This document shows positions 13,801 through 24,812 of a stretch of DNA of 64,000 bases, piece by piece. The stretch lies in assembly GCA_963678705.1 (NCBI GenBank), contig OY783216.1, forward strand, positions 682,001-746,000, written 5' to 3'. The DNA is from Panorpa germanica (lineage: Eukaryota > Arthropoda > Insecta > Mecoptera > Panorpidae). Within the stretch, counting starts at the first letter, position 1. Each line of letters opens with the position of its first letter. The notes below the pieces were generated by a model, which saw only the letters and a program-made list of their open reading frames with translations, made no database searches and was not told where the DNA came from. The position numbers were made by a program, and so were the translations under genes.

Positions 13801-13848
13801 AAACATCTTGTGTGTACGTGCCCCCCAATATTACCAGAATATTTGTAG
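7824..13848 (+). CDS. GLDC: glycine dehydrogenase (decarboxylating), mitochondrial P-protein
   Basis: PLP-dependent P-protein of the glycine cleavage system in the mitochondrial matrix: decarboxylates glycine and passes the aminomethyl group to the lipoyl H-protein. Exons 7824-8030, 8713-8791, 8893-9028, 9099-9263, 9351-9576, 9649-10048, 10476-12142, 13735-13848 join without frame breaks to 997 residues, close to the usual length of about 1000. The N-terminus ([16 protein letters not shown]) is basic and looks like a mitochondrial targeting sequence; the mature part begins near [12 protein letters not shown]. Conserved blocks include [33 protein letters not shown], the glycine-rich [21 protein letters not shown], and the PLP-lysine motif [18 protein letters not shown]. 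The C-terminus [17 protein letters not shown] is typical. Introns 1 and 7 hold GGGCTTGTG-family TIR elements. Exon 7 (1667 bp) encodes the whole C-terminal half. Confidence 0.97.
8151..8560 (-). mobile_element. GGGCTTGTG-family TIR element, copy B (truncated), in GLDC intron 1
   Basis: Begins ATGGGCTTGTGTCCTCATTT and runs collinear with the 12.5- and 54-kb copies through GTCGATTTTTCAATTGTTGA, ATGTTGACGGAGATATAGCA and the TCAAGTCAAGTCAAAGAATA block. Similarity is lost after about 8550, before the other terminal repeat, so one end is missing. Strand is relative to copy D at 20.6 kb. Confidence 0.85.
12469..13101 (-). mobile_element. GGGCTTGTG-family TIR element, copy C, in GLDC intron 7
   Basis: Full-length, about 633 bp: ATGGGCTTGTGTCCTCATTT at one end, GGACATAAGCCCAT at the other. 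The interior matches copy E (54 kb) along its length and copy D (20.6 kb) as reverse complement. The short open frame 12516-12701 recurs in copy B and is element sequence, not a gene. Confidence 0.9.
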
Positions 13849-14470
13849 TATTTGTAATAACATAATTATAACTATTTTTTTAATTAACGAACAATTATTT
13901 TTAACTTGTACATACCTATAATAATTCAAATATATAAATAAAAAATCATCAATATATTATAGTTATCATTAATAATTTTATATTGAACGATCGAAATACA
14001 GGCATACATAGAGACAGATCTGGTGCTTAATGTAAATGATATATAAATATAACTTTAAGAATGTGCTATAAAATAAAACCTTTTTAAAATTGTCAACGCC
14101 ATTAAATAATTGATCAATTTCTAAGCCACTAAATAACTTTATTGAAACTGGAATAAATAACAACGTTATATTATTATATAGACGCAATAAAATTATTTCA
14201 AATACTGATTCGAAAGATCTACAAGATTTTCTGAAGAAGTGATATTAGATCTTATAGAACACATAATTAAAATACAGTTTTTTCAAATAAGCAATATGTT
14301 TAATTAAGTTAAAAGCAAAGTATAAAGCAATGCATTTTAATATGAATTTCTTAAATTTGATTAATGTACCGCATATATTATTTAAATTGTATATACAAAT
14401 ACGACTGTAACAATAACTTATTTGATCAAAAAGAAATGAAGAAATTATTATAAAAATGTAATGGTTTGTA
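13849..14470. other. convergent 3' ends of GLDC and PFDN5
   Basis: AT-rich spacer between two genes that converge. It contains AATAAA-type signals on the + strand after the GLDC stop (for example near 13939). No coding region recognised. Confidence 0.5.
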
Positions 14471-15110
14471 TTAAGATTGTTCCTTTTGTTTGTTGGCAGC
14501 CAATTTCATTTCCATGACATCCATAATTGTGTCCCTAATCTTCGATTTATCCAAACCCAACGCTTGAATTTTCTCCATTTGCTCCGTAACGAATTCAGTT
14601 TTCCTTTTAAAGTAATCTAACGCACTTTTGATATCCTAAAGTAGAATTATTATTAGAAATCACATTGCTTAGCACTCAGCATCAAACATATCAAATAGAT
14701 TTACAAACCTTTCTGGCGTAATATCCAGTACCAATATCAATCATAACGGTCTCAACATCTTTAATTTGTCCTGGTACATACATGGATCCAGTTAAAGGCA
14801 CCATTATCTGTTTATCTAGTGTATCAGGTGTGAGGCGTTTTAGACATTCACCGGAGTCATTAAATTTTCCTTGTGCCATTTTTAAAGTAGATAAAGAATC
14901 TTGGAAAACGGATAGCTCCTAAAGAAAAATATTTTTGATGTGTAAATACAAAGCACGAACGCCTATATATCGCCATATACGCCTACATCACATAGCAAAA
15001 TTATTTAACATTACCTGATCCAGTTGACCTTTTAACTGATTTAGTTGCTGTATAGTAAGTTTCGTTAAATCAACCTGCATTTCCGATGCAAAACTTTGTC
15101 CAGGCTCCAT
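14471..15110 (-). CDS. PFDN5: prefoldin subunit 5
   Basis: Alpha-type subunit of the hexameric cytosolic prefoldin chaperone, which hands nascent actin and tubulin to CCT. Three exons (15110-15015, 14918-14709, 14635-14471), all phase 0, give 156 residues against about 154 in the family. Visible: N-terminal helix MEPGQSFASEMQVDLTKLTI, hairpin core MVPLTGSMYVPGQ and IDIGTGYYARK, then the C-terminal coiled-coil helix DIKSALDYFKRKTEFV...MEMKLAANKQ. Start chosen at the ATG giving the conserved N-terminal helix. A very confident family call. Confidence 0.96.
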
Positions 15111-16328
15111 TTTTATTATTTTATAATTTTAGTTTTAACTAATAAAATCTTCTATTTAAACTTTTATATTTAGCTTAGCCTTAACCTCACAAATTGGCAA
15201 ATATTTTAACCTAACAGTGCGACAAGCGTGAATGTAGCTGACAGTACCTTTCCAATCTTCTTAATCCAAGAATCTGGATCTGGATCATTCTAAATTTTGA
15301 AATGATTTGAATACAAAATACAAAACTATAAATATACTTATTTGGAATATATTATATCCTACTTTAAAAGATTGTAATTTAAAGTAGAATTACAATTAGT
15401 AAAGTTTAATTTTAACGTAAATAGGAATTTAAAATCGTCACGTTTTAATTTACGCTAAGTTCGATTAATAATTTATTTATTGGCAAATAAAAATATTTTA
15501 ACTAATCAAATAAATTAAACATAATCATATTTTTTTAAAACACATATTTTATCTTAAATAAACAAAATACATAACATTCAGAAGTTATTACTATATTTGT
15601 AATTACATAATATAAAAAAATGTGCAATGAAAACATCACATTTGAAATATTTTAATAAATAATCATGATGCAGGTTTTATAGATTAGAATATAATACAAA
15701 ATTCCATGGCATTTTAGATGTGACTAATCCAAGTTCGTCTGATGTTTTACCTGCAAAAATTAAAATTATTTTACTTCGCAGTGTTGAAAAACTAAATGCA
15801 AATGCGGTGTTTTTAGATTCTGAAGTAGTTATACCTTTATATAATTTTAGGAATATTTTGTAACATTATTTTATACATCAAACCAAAATAATATAGGAAT
15901 AAAAGCACCACATTTTTATATTTATAAAAGTAATTTAAATATATGAATCATAATAACAAATAAAATTAATTATGCAGTACCGTAATCGTTAATAAGACAA
16001 CATCTGGTTATTCTCTGTTTCTATTTAATAACTCAACGAAGCACCCAATGTGCCCAGTGCCCTGATGGTTCTTTGATTATGTGAAAATTTACCCTACATT
16101 TTTGGTATTTGGTTAAGCGATGCTCTAAGAAAATTAATAATAAATACTAAATGCATCAGTCAATTCTCAGTCAATAGGTTTTGAGAACTTTGCAAGTGTC
16201 AGTGATACATATTATTTGCAAGAAAATAAATGCAAATATTTTTTACATTGATTAAACCTTGAAGATAATGAGTTTAATAAAAAATAATGTAAAATTGAAA
16301 CAATATTTTTCAAATAGTTCTTATATTA
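15111..16328. other. intergenic region with two coding-like minus-strand snippets
   Basis: Mostly AT-rich. On the minus strand 15758-15686 follows a good acceptor (TTTTTGCAG) and reads KTSDELGLVTSKMPWNFV to a stop. At about 15293-15206 another acceptor-led frame reads NDPDPDSWIKKIGK. Neither could be joined to a gene. They may be exons of a small unrecognised gene, alternative ends of the Josephin gene, or chance. Confidence 0.3.
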
Positions 16329-17292
16329 TCATGTTTTTGTTGAATTTGTTCCACATTTGTCTGTAAAATCCAAAAGCCAACTTTGATTTTGGTCGACTTC
16401 AGTACTAACTATTATAAACAGTTCTTTGTCTTTACTGTTCAATTGTTCTTTTAAAAACAAAATTAAATCGGCAGCCTAAAACAAAAATTTGCATTTATGA
16501 AGATGGTAAGATATTGCAATGAAAATAAATTTCTAATTGAGTATAAAATATAAATAATATTACCCTGCCTATCTGTTGTGGAGAATCTAACTTCGAATCC
16601 AAATTATAGAAATTACTTTTAATTTGGCGTATAGCAATCCAATGACGTCGCTTTATCGGTAACATTACAAAGCCTAATTTGTAGTCTGAAGGCACGTTAA
16701 GAATAAACCCTAAGATGTTGCAGAGATTTAAGCAGCCAGGATCTCTAAAAACAAACAAATTTTATTGAATGAGATATAGTGCTGTTTAGAAACAATGTTC
16801 TACATTATTAAAACAATAGTAAAGAGCAGAAGAAATACTACATGATGAACAAAAAAACAACAAATCAAGGAAAACAATGAAAAGGAAGAAAATTTAATTT
16901 TTAAATATTAAATCTAACAAATGATAATTTACAAGCTCAATGTTTTTACTAAATAGTAAAACTTAGTATTTAAATAACAGAAAGGAAGAAACTTAAGTCT
17001 ACTAGAAGTTAATATAATATAAACTGGTTTTAACATACTTTCTTTTATCAAACCAAACAGCCTCACATCCTTTTGTTTGTAAAGCTGCCATAATGACATT
17101 AATATCATAGTTCCCCAAACCTAAAAATGACCTATGGGGATTGATCCAAACGTCAGGAGATAAAGAGTTACATATATCGTCCAGAAAAATTTTACTAAAT
17201 GTACCCCTTGATTGAAATAAGTTATTTAATGCATGCAAAGCACATAACTCTTTCACTTGCTTTTCATGATAGATATCAAAATTGTTACTCAT
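16329..17292 (-). CDS. JOSD2: Josephin-domain deubiquitinase, Josephin-2-like
   Basis: Cysteine protease of the Machado-Joseph family that hydrolyses ubiquitin chains. Exons 17292-17039, 16744-16564, 16475-16329 join in frame to 193 residues (family 188-202). The domain fills the protein. Catalytic Cys lies in [18 protein letters not shown] near residue 18, catalytic His in [10 protein letters not shown], and the third residue in NFYNLDSKL. No ubiquitin-interacting motifs or polyQ tail, so it is a JOSD1/2-type protein and not ataxin-3. JOSD2 is favoured by length and the short N-terminus; JOSD1 is not excluded. Divergent from the cyclophilin gene starting at 18137. Confidence 0.9.
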
Positions 17293-18136
17293 GTTTACTT
17301 TTTTTAACTAATAATTTTAATATAGATTATTATTTCATTTTAGAAAGTTCAAGTAATATTTGTTTATACAATAATAATAATTTAATATACAGAAAATATA
17401 TATATTTAAAATACTTTTAAGTTTTAGAAACTCTTATATCAAATAAGAGATAAATTGAGATAAATGTCAAATCTGTCAAATTAGTCAGACCAGTGCGGAC
17501 AACGTAGAAAAAAGACACATTATAAAGATATACCGAAATATAATTAGAAATATAGTTGTCCTTAGAATAGCGTGTTTAGGACAAATAAATAAAGATTTTG
17601 ACCTAAAGTTATATTATATTAAACTGTATTAAACACTGTCATTGATTGACATAACATTCTTCAGTGCTCGTCAGAGACAGAGTATTATCTCAAGCAGCAT
17701 TCCTGTTCTGTCTCTCCTAAGTTCACTTCAAAGAAATTGTCACGATGCTGGTGCATCGGGTTCATCGGGTTGCATATCTATTTGCAATTTGCAAAATGGT
17801 CGGAAGCGGTAGAAGTGTTGTCTAGTGATTTTATAGTAATTGTTTACATAAATTCTGTTATTTTCAAGTAAATGCTTATTTTATTTACACATTAAATATA
17901 TTTCTTTAACAAACTGAGGCACTGCAAATCTAAAAGGTACATAAGTTTATTCTAAATTATAATTTTTTTTATACATGGTTAACATTATAAAATACTAGAA
18001 TAGAGAACATAAAATAATTTATTATAAGGATTTTAAAAGTTTATTTAATTTATAGAAGGCATGCAATATTTATCAAATTATAAAAAAGTGTTTTAATAAC
18101 CTATTTCTCTATACATTTTTTACCCTAATATTTTAG
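17293..18136. promoter_or_regulatory. divergent promoter region, Josephin gene / cyclophilin gene
   Basis: 845 bp between two start codons pointing away from each other. The ATG of the cyclophilin gene follows directly on AATATTTTAG, a plausible acceptor, so a non-coding first exon probably lies in the less AT-rich block 17650-17830 and is spliced to 18137. No individual promoter elements assigned. Confidence 0.45.
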
Positions 18137-21100
18137 ATGTCTGACAAAAAGGACAAGGAAATTGATACGCCTTTAGACGTAAAGGTCGATAAGTCAATTC
18201 GTCAAAGAGTTTATTTAGATATTTCTATCGACGGATTATCAGCTGGTCGTATAGTAATTGAATTGTTTAATGACATAGTACCGCTGACATGTGAGAATTT
18301 TAGATCACTTTGTACTGGAGAGAATGGTACAGGAGTTGATTCTGAAAAACCACTTCATTATCAAGTAAGTGTGCTCCTTATTTAGCTATTGAAATGATCT
18401 TGATGTATGTGTTTATATGGACTCTTGGTTTCTTTTTTAAGGGATGTCCATTTCATCGAATTGTCAAAGACTTTATGATCCAAGGAGGCGATATAGTTGA
18501 GGGTAATGGAATGGGTGGAGATTCGATATACGGCCGCAGATTTAAAGGTATTGAACAAGTTTTCTTAAATTCTACATAGCAATATCAACTTATACTTCTC
18601 TAGGTTATTAACACAGCTTCTTTTTAAGATGAAAACTTTTACATTAAGCATGAAGAACCGTTTCTTTTATCAATGGCCAACAAAGGGAAAAACACAAACG
18701 ATTCCCAGTTTTTTATGTGAGTATTGGTAAAGTGTATACAGATATGGAATTTTATGGATATTGTATTAATATATACTGTATTTCAATTTTTGAAACAAAC
18801 GAATTTAAAAATGTGATAAGCGGTTCAAAGATTGAAATAAAATTGCTTATTTATATAGTGCACCTCTGGCAGACGACCTTGACTATTTTTGATTTTTTTA
18901 TAGAACTACACAACCATCACCACATCTCGACAAGTAAGTTTATATCACACTAGTAATTACAAATGTCAAATAATTCAATGTGTTTAATTGATTTATTTTT
19001 ATTATTATAGCTTACACGTTGTTTTTGGAAAAGTTGTTTCTGGAAAAGAAGTCGTCATGCAAATGGAGGGACTACCAGTGGATAACATGGATAGGCCACT
19101 GCAAACTGTTAACATATCAAAATGTGGCGAGCTAGTAAAGAAAACAAAGGGTGATATATTCATTCAGATTCATTTAAAATATGTAATTAGAGAAATATTT
19201 ATTTATTAACGTACCGAAATATTTCAGCTCCAGTGAAATCGAAGAAATCGCATAAAAAGAAAAGAGCAGATTCATCAGGCAGTGATGATGACAAGAAGAG
19301 GAAACGTACAAAAGAGTAAGACTTTTCTTTTAACTGAAATTAACAAAAATAGAACTCCTCTAATAAATTTCATAATTTCAGCGAATCTGAACTTGAGGAC
19401 GGTGAGTTAAATGAACATCCATTAGCTACAATCACAGAAATAGATCCTAAAGAAATTCCCGAAATTCCTCAAAACAAATTTCTAATGAGAGGAGGTCAAG
19501 AGTAAGTTAATTATTCTTACATTAATTAGTTACAGAATAATCAATATTTCACAATGTTTACTTTATTTTTAATATTTCTCTTATCAAGAGCCAAGAAAAA
19601 TGACTCAAATGATAAAAGCGATAGTCGTAAAGTGGATAGGTATGGAAACGAAAGAAGACGCCCCCAGTCTACACAAGGGGATCGTGAGGTTTTTGATTAC
19701 CGACGACGATTAGACGAACGCAGAAGATTGGGCTACGGAAGATCAAATCGTATGGACAATGAAGGACGCAAGGTTAAAGGCCGAGGGACTGTGGTAAGCT
19801 ATTACATTCTGTTGGCATTTATTTAAATTTGGTAGTGTCCTTACTTGTAGTTCTACTAATTTTTTTTACAATTTCAGAGATACACGCGATATAGTCGTTC
19901 AAAAAGTGCCACTCCTCCGCATTGGAAGTATGAACAGCGGCGAACTATACCTTTATCAGAATATGAGGTAAGAATATAAACGATATAATAAAAGAGAAAT
20001 AATTAGATTTGCATTTACAATTAGAATGTACCAATAAAACAAATTCGCGGAAGTATCTTCCTGGTGTTATATTCTTTTTATCATCAATATTTTCCATGTA
20101 AAGTATTCTGTGCTATTCAGTTTGTTCACATTATACGTGACATTAAAATTAATGTACAAGTTATTAGAGTTATGTTCTTTAAATGCTACAGCTCGTAATT
20201 TCAAAGAAATCAAAAATTAATTTGTTCTTTTCAAATATTTTTTCAGCTTTTCAAGTAAACATTGTAATTATATACATGGCAGTTATAATATATCGACATG
20301 GAAATAGTAACTCTTTAACTGTATAGAGTAAACAATGTAACGTTTATCAGCTTCGATTAAGCATCAGTATTAATTTCCATGTTATAGATGTTATTTTACT
20401 AAACCCTTCCTTGATACAGATTAGTGATCGTCTTGATTCCATCATCAACGAATGGAAGACTGTAAGTTGCATAGTCACTTAAGCATTCCCTGAAGACATT
20501 TCACACCTTCATAAAGATGGCAAATTTAAACTAAAAGCATTACAATCTTAAAACAATACCGAAATGGGCTTGTGTCCTATGTCTTAATTTCTACAAAAGT
20601 GTACTATATATTGATAAAGTTGGTTACTAGAACCTCAAATGTTCAATTATTTTTTAATAACTCCTTATATATTAGGAGATATTAACAATTAAAAAAGTCA
20701 TTTGGTCTCTTTAATTATTAAAGGGATTCAACGTTGTACACATTCCAAGTGCATGTGACATCACAATCCTTGTGTAAGGTTACTAACCTTACAGCTCATA
20801 AATCTCTGATATATGTATTTATATATCAAATATTATTTACAGCTATTTCAAGGAACAACAACATTTCAATATTATGTCTGCCTTAGCCGGGTTAAATAAA
20901 ATAAAAACTTATTATTCTTTGACTTGACTTGATTATTTGACTACCAACAGCTACAGAACATTACCACAGCACTGACCTACTCAACAAATAACTGACGTTA
21001 AAATGCATTTCTCGTCATACAAATATGGCGGACCATTTCTAGCGCTACAACTACAATTCAAACTTTTAATTACTATATCTCCATCAATATTTAGATATTT

Positions 21101-22235
21101 AATAAAATAGACACGCCAATACATATTTATTAACATCAATTTCAATCAACAATTGAAAAATCGACCACTAAAAAATGAGGACACAAGCCCATTATTTTTG
21201 ATCATAGAATCTAAGTAATTCCGAAAAGCTTCTCTCTTTGAAACCCATGTACATTTATTGAAAGTCTTGCAATATATTTATGTGGAAGACATGTTGGGTA
21301 GCCAGTAGTATTGTATTCAATAAACTCCTGTTGTACACTTCAGAAACCAACACATCAACGATATAGCTCATACAGTTCAAACTTTACTGATCGGAGTTTT
21401 ACGTAATTCTTTTGGAACTGTATTGGATGTAAAAGATCTAAAACGCAAATATTAAATACCACAATTAAAGTTTTATTGTAATTTAACATTTAGAAAAAGG
21501 AAGACGAGCGTCGTGAACGTGAAGCTGAACTTGATCGTCGACAACGTGAACGCAAAAAACGTCATGAGGAAGCTGCCAGTCGTCGTGAAAATGAGAGGTC
21601 TGAATCAAATCGATCTCTGTCTAGGGACAAATATCGTAACAAATCAAGATCAGTTTCAAGAGATCGCCATGCTAAAAAATCTAAGTCTAAATCAGTTTCT
21701 AAGTCCAAAGAACGACGCCGAGACAAATCGAGGTCTGCATCCAGAAGTCGTAATAGGACACGATCGAGATCAAAAAATAATTACCGGAACAAGTCTAGGT
21801 CGAGATCCAGGAATAAGGATAAGACACTTGGTCGCTCTGACTCGCGGAGAAGGCGTCGTTCTAGTAACAAAGATCGTCATCAAAGTAATAAATATATTCA
21901 TCAATAACTATATTATTTGTTGAATTCGTTAATAAGAAAGTTATTTATTTTTCACAGGTGAATCGCGGAGAAATGATAGAGACTCCCGTCATAAGCCGAA
22001 TCATAAAAAATCACTTACGACATCCGATAATGGGATTAAACTATCCGATCATCTCGAAAAGCTAAAAGCTGATGCGACTGGCAGAACGTCTGTGGATTTA
22101 AATGCATTGGATTATGAGCATCACGCAGATGATGCAGTTGAAGGAGATTCTAAGGCGGAAGATCCAAATTTGCCGATTAAGCCATCGGATATATTAGCAC
22201 TAGCTTTGGGTGTTAATGTTTGTATTGATTTTTAA
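18137..22235 (+). CDS. Moca-cyp: nuclear cyclophilin with RS-rich tail (PPIG/NKTR, Moca-cyp type)
   Basis: Peptidyl-prolyl isomerase linked to SR-protein splicing speckles. Exons read: 18137-18364, 18442-18547, 18629-18716, 18904-18933, 19011-19150, 19227-19315, 19382-19501, 19589-19793, 19878-19967, 20420-20461, 21494-21884, 21958-22235, about 602 residues; the exact length of exon 6 in its A-run should be rechecked. The cyclophilin domain (about 24-190) has active-site Arg/Phe/Gln in [15 protein letters not shown]. The usual Trp of the cyclosporin pocket is His (PHLDNLHVVFG), as I recall for NKTR/PPIG. The middle has the moca-homology blocks [23 protein letters not shown] and ATPPHWKYE. Exon 11 is an Arg/Ser domain. 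Intron 10 holds TIR copy D. Confidence 0.88.
20564..21192 (+). mobile_element. GGGCTTGTG-family TIR element, copy D (complete), in cyclophilin intron 10
   Basis: 629 bp, the best-preserved copy: ATGGGCTTGTGTCCTATGTC at the left, ATGAGGACACAAGCCCAT at the right. Subterminal block CCTCAAATGTTCAATTATTT and the near-palindrome CTTTAATTATTAAAG lie in the left third; TTGACTTGACTTGATTATTT lies centrally. The termini are flanked by AT on both sides in nearly all copies, so either AT is a 2-bp target duplication or part of the TIR. No open reading frame of note. Confidence 0.92.
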
Positions 22236-23219
22236 GTTATAATTTAGTTGATCTATTAAATTTATATGGGTTCTAATTATAACTTCTAACTTTAATAATT
22301 CAATTGGTAAACTATAAGTTTCACTGGCTCCTTTTCGTTCGAAGAAATATTTGAAATAATTCAAGTTCTAATTATTAAAATGATTATGTATGAATATTTT
22401 AAAACTTTTGTTATATAACGATTGTGCAAATAGTATAGTATGTTTATAAAAATATAATTCTGTAAACAAAATTATTGAATAAATGAATGCATTTATTATT
22501 AAATTAATTTCTATACTTATTTAATTAAATATGCTGGTAAATGCTTAAGAGTAACGAAGTTTACCGATAGTATACCACACCCGCCATCTATTAAGTAAAT
22601 CCTTAACCATACTGTGTTAGATGGCAGAGGTGATGAGTACACAGTTCGGGATTAAACTATTTTTGATCCGCTACTTAATTGTAATTAAAACTTTTCTAAC
22701 ATAGAATTTTCAGTAAACTATTATTTGACATGGTTTTAAAATTACTAACGCAAGTATATTGTTAAGTATGTGATCAGGCGCTATAAAATTAAGTATGTAA
22801 GTTCTGTGCTTTTACTTTTTTAATTTATAACGCCTGATCCACTTATTATTATTATTAATTCTAATTATAATTTTTTTCAAGTAAATCTGAACTGTTTTTC
22901 TAGTAGTTACTACTTTAATAGATGACGCGTTTTCATGCCTAATTTTATAACGCCTGAACATCATGCATAACATTATGCTTTTGTTATTTAAGCTAATTAC
23001 AATTTTTTTGTTACAATTTACAATTTTTAAGTAGCATCGTCTGCACGACAATACTCATTATCAGACTCAAGTTTCAGCATCAGCGCAAGAAGAAGCTTAA
23101 AATAAATTTTCAAGATATATCAATTGTATTGTAGCATTAAAAACATAAATGCATTGATGCTTGCCTTAAATAAAAATATTAAACAGATATTAGATTGTGT
23201 ATTCTTTATAACTAACATG
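22236..23219. repeat. spacer with a dispersed hairpin-forming motif before the satellite
   Basis: Contains GATCAGGCGCTATAAAATTA at 22772 and inverted or variant copies (TTTATAACGCCTGATCC at about 22823, TTTTATAACGCCTGAACATC at about 22944). The segment AAGTATATTGTTAAGTATGT ahead of the first copy recurs at about 24389, beyond the satellite. GCCATCTATTAAGTAAATCC at 22584 also has relatives at about 24447 and 24701. No gene. Confidence 0.65.
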
Positions 23220-24010
23220 ACGATAATTTGATGAAAAAATTATCTTCAATTTCAAGATGAAAAAAGAATATAATCTTGTTAAAAATGATGAAAAGATTTA
23301 CTTTTAGACTTTAAAAAATCATAAATTATCTGGTTTTTCTTGATGAAAGAAGACTATAATCTTGTTAAAAATGATCAAAAGGTTCAATTTTAGATTTTAA
23401 AGAATCATAAATTTTCTGGTTTTTCTTGATGAAAGAAGACCATAATCTTGTTAAAAATGATCAAAAGGTTCAATTTTAGACTTTAAAGAATCATAAATTA
23501 TCTGGTTTTTCTTGATGAAAGAAGACTATAATCTTGTTAAAAATGATCAAAAGGTTCAATTTTAGATTTTAAAGAATCATAAATTTTCTGGTTTTTCTTG
23601 ATGAAAGAAGACCATAATCTTGTTAAAAATGATCAAAAGGTTCAATTTTAGACTTTAAAGAATCATAAATTTTCTGGTTTTTTCTTGAAAAAAGAAGACT
23701 ATAATTTTGTTTAAAATGATCAAAAGGTTAAATTTTAGATTTTAAAGAATCATAAATTTTCTGGTTTTTCTTGATGAAAGAAGACCATAATCTTGTTAAA
23801 AATGATCAAAAGGTTAAATTTTAGATTTTAAAGAATCATAAATTTTCTGGTTTTTCTTGATGAAAGAAGACTATAATCTTGTTAAAAATGATCAAAAGGT
23901 TCAATTTTAGACTTTAAAGAATCATAAATTTTCTGGTTTTTTCTTGAAAAAAGAAGACTAATTTTGTTTAAAATGATGAAAAGGTTAAATTTTAGACTTT
24001 AAGTTATTTT
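23220..24010. repeat. tandem satellite, 86-bp unit, about nine copies
   Basis: TTTTAGACTT/TTTTAGATTT anchors occur at 23302, 23388, 23474 and onward with a spacing of 86 bp. The unit contains TCATAAATTTTCTGGTTTTT, CTTGATGAAAGAAGACTATA and ATCTTGTTAAAAATGATCAA. Alternate units carry CCATAATC versus CTATAATC and GACTTT versus GATTTT, hinting at a 172-bp higher-order dimer. Later units are more diverged, and decayed copies continue at about 24170-24360. Not coding. Confidence 0.93.
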
Positions 24011-24812
24011 TATTTGTTTAAAAAGATTATGTTAATAAAAATAAAAAAGTAAATTACGATTTAGTATTTATTCTCATATATTTTTACATTTTATTTATAT
24101 TTATAAAATATTTACAATATCATATATTTTATAATTAAAACATTAAAGAAAAAGCATAATTTTTTTATTTATTTTTCTTTATTGAAGATTATTCTTATTA
24201 AAAATAACGAAAAGGTTAAAACTCTAAATTTTAAAGAAACATGAATTATGTTTTTTTTTCTTGATGATATAAGGTTTGTTAAAAATGATAAAAAGGTTCA
24301 ATTTTAGACGAAAGAAGGCTATATATAATCTTGTTAAAAGTGACGAAAAGGTATACATTTTTGAATGCGGTTTTGTAATTGCTGACATAAGTATATTGTT
24401 AAGCATATGGATTAGGCGCCATAAAATTAAGAATGTACGCAACACCATCTCTTAAGTAAATGCTTAACTATTACTAAAAAAGAAATCTGGTTTTCTTGCT
24501 GCCTACCACCAGGAGGTATTAGTTTCACTTAAAACGATAATAAAATAATATATATTTATAAACAAAAAAACAATCTTTGTATGTAGTCTATTCTTTAAAA
24601 GTAGAATGCCCGGTCGAGTTAAACCAAATTTTTGTTCATAAAAGAAACTATTATAACCAGGACCCAGCCCAACAATACCAAAGTCCTTTTAAACTTAGTG
24701 CCATCTGTTAAATAAATCCATAACTATTTCTTTTAATTATCTAATTATCTCATATCCGGTTTAATTTTTTGCAAATAAAAGTACTTCTATAATTACAACT
24801 TTTATTATTATT
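24011..24812. other. decayed satellite and INTS8 3' flank
   Basis: Contains degenerate satellite units (24170-24360) and the second copy of the AAGTATATTGTTAAGCATAT/GGCGCCATAAAATTAAG block at 24389-24436. The remainder is AT-rich 3' flank of INTS8. No gene seen. Confidence 0.6.
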
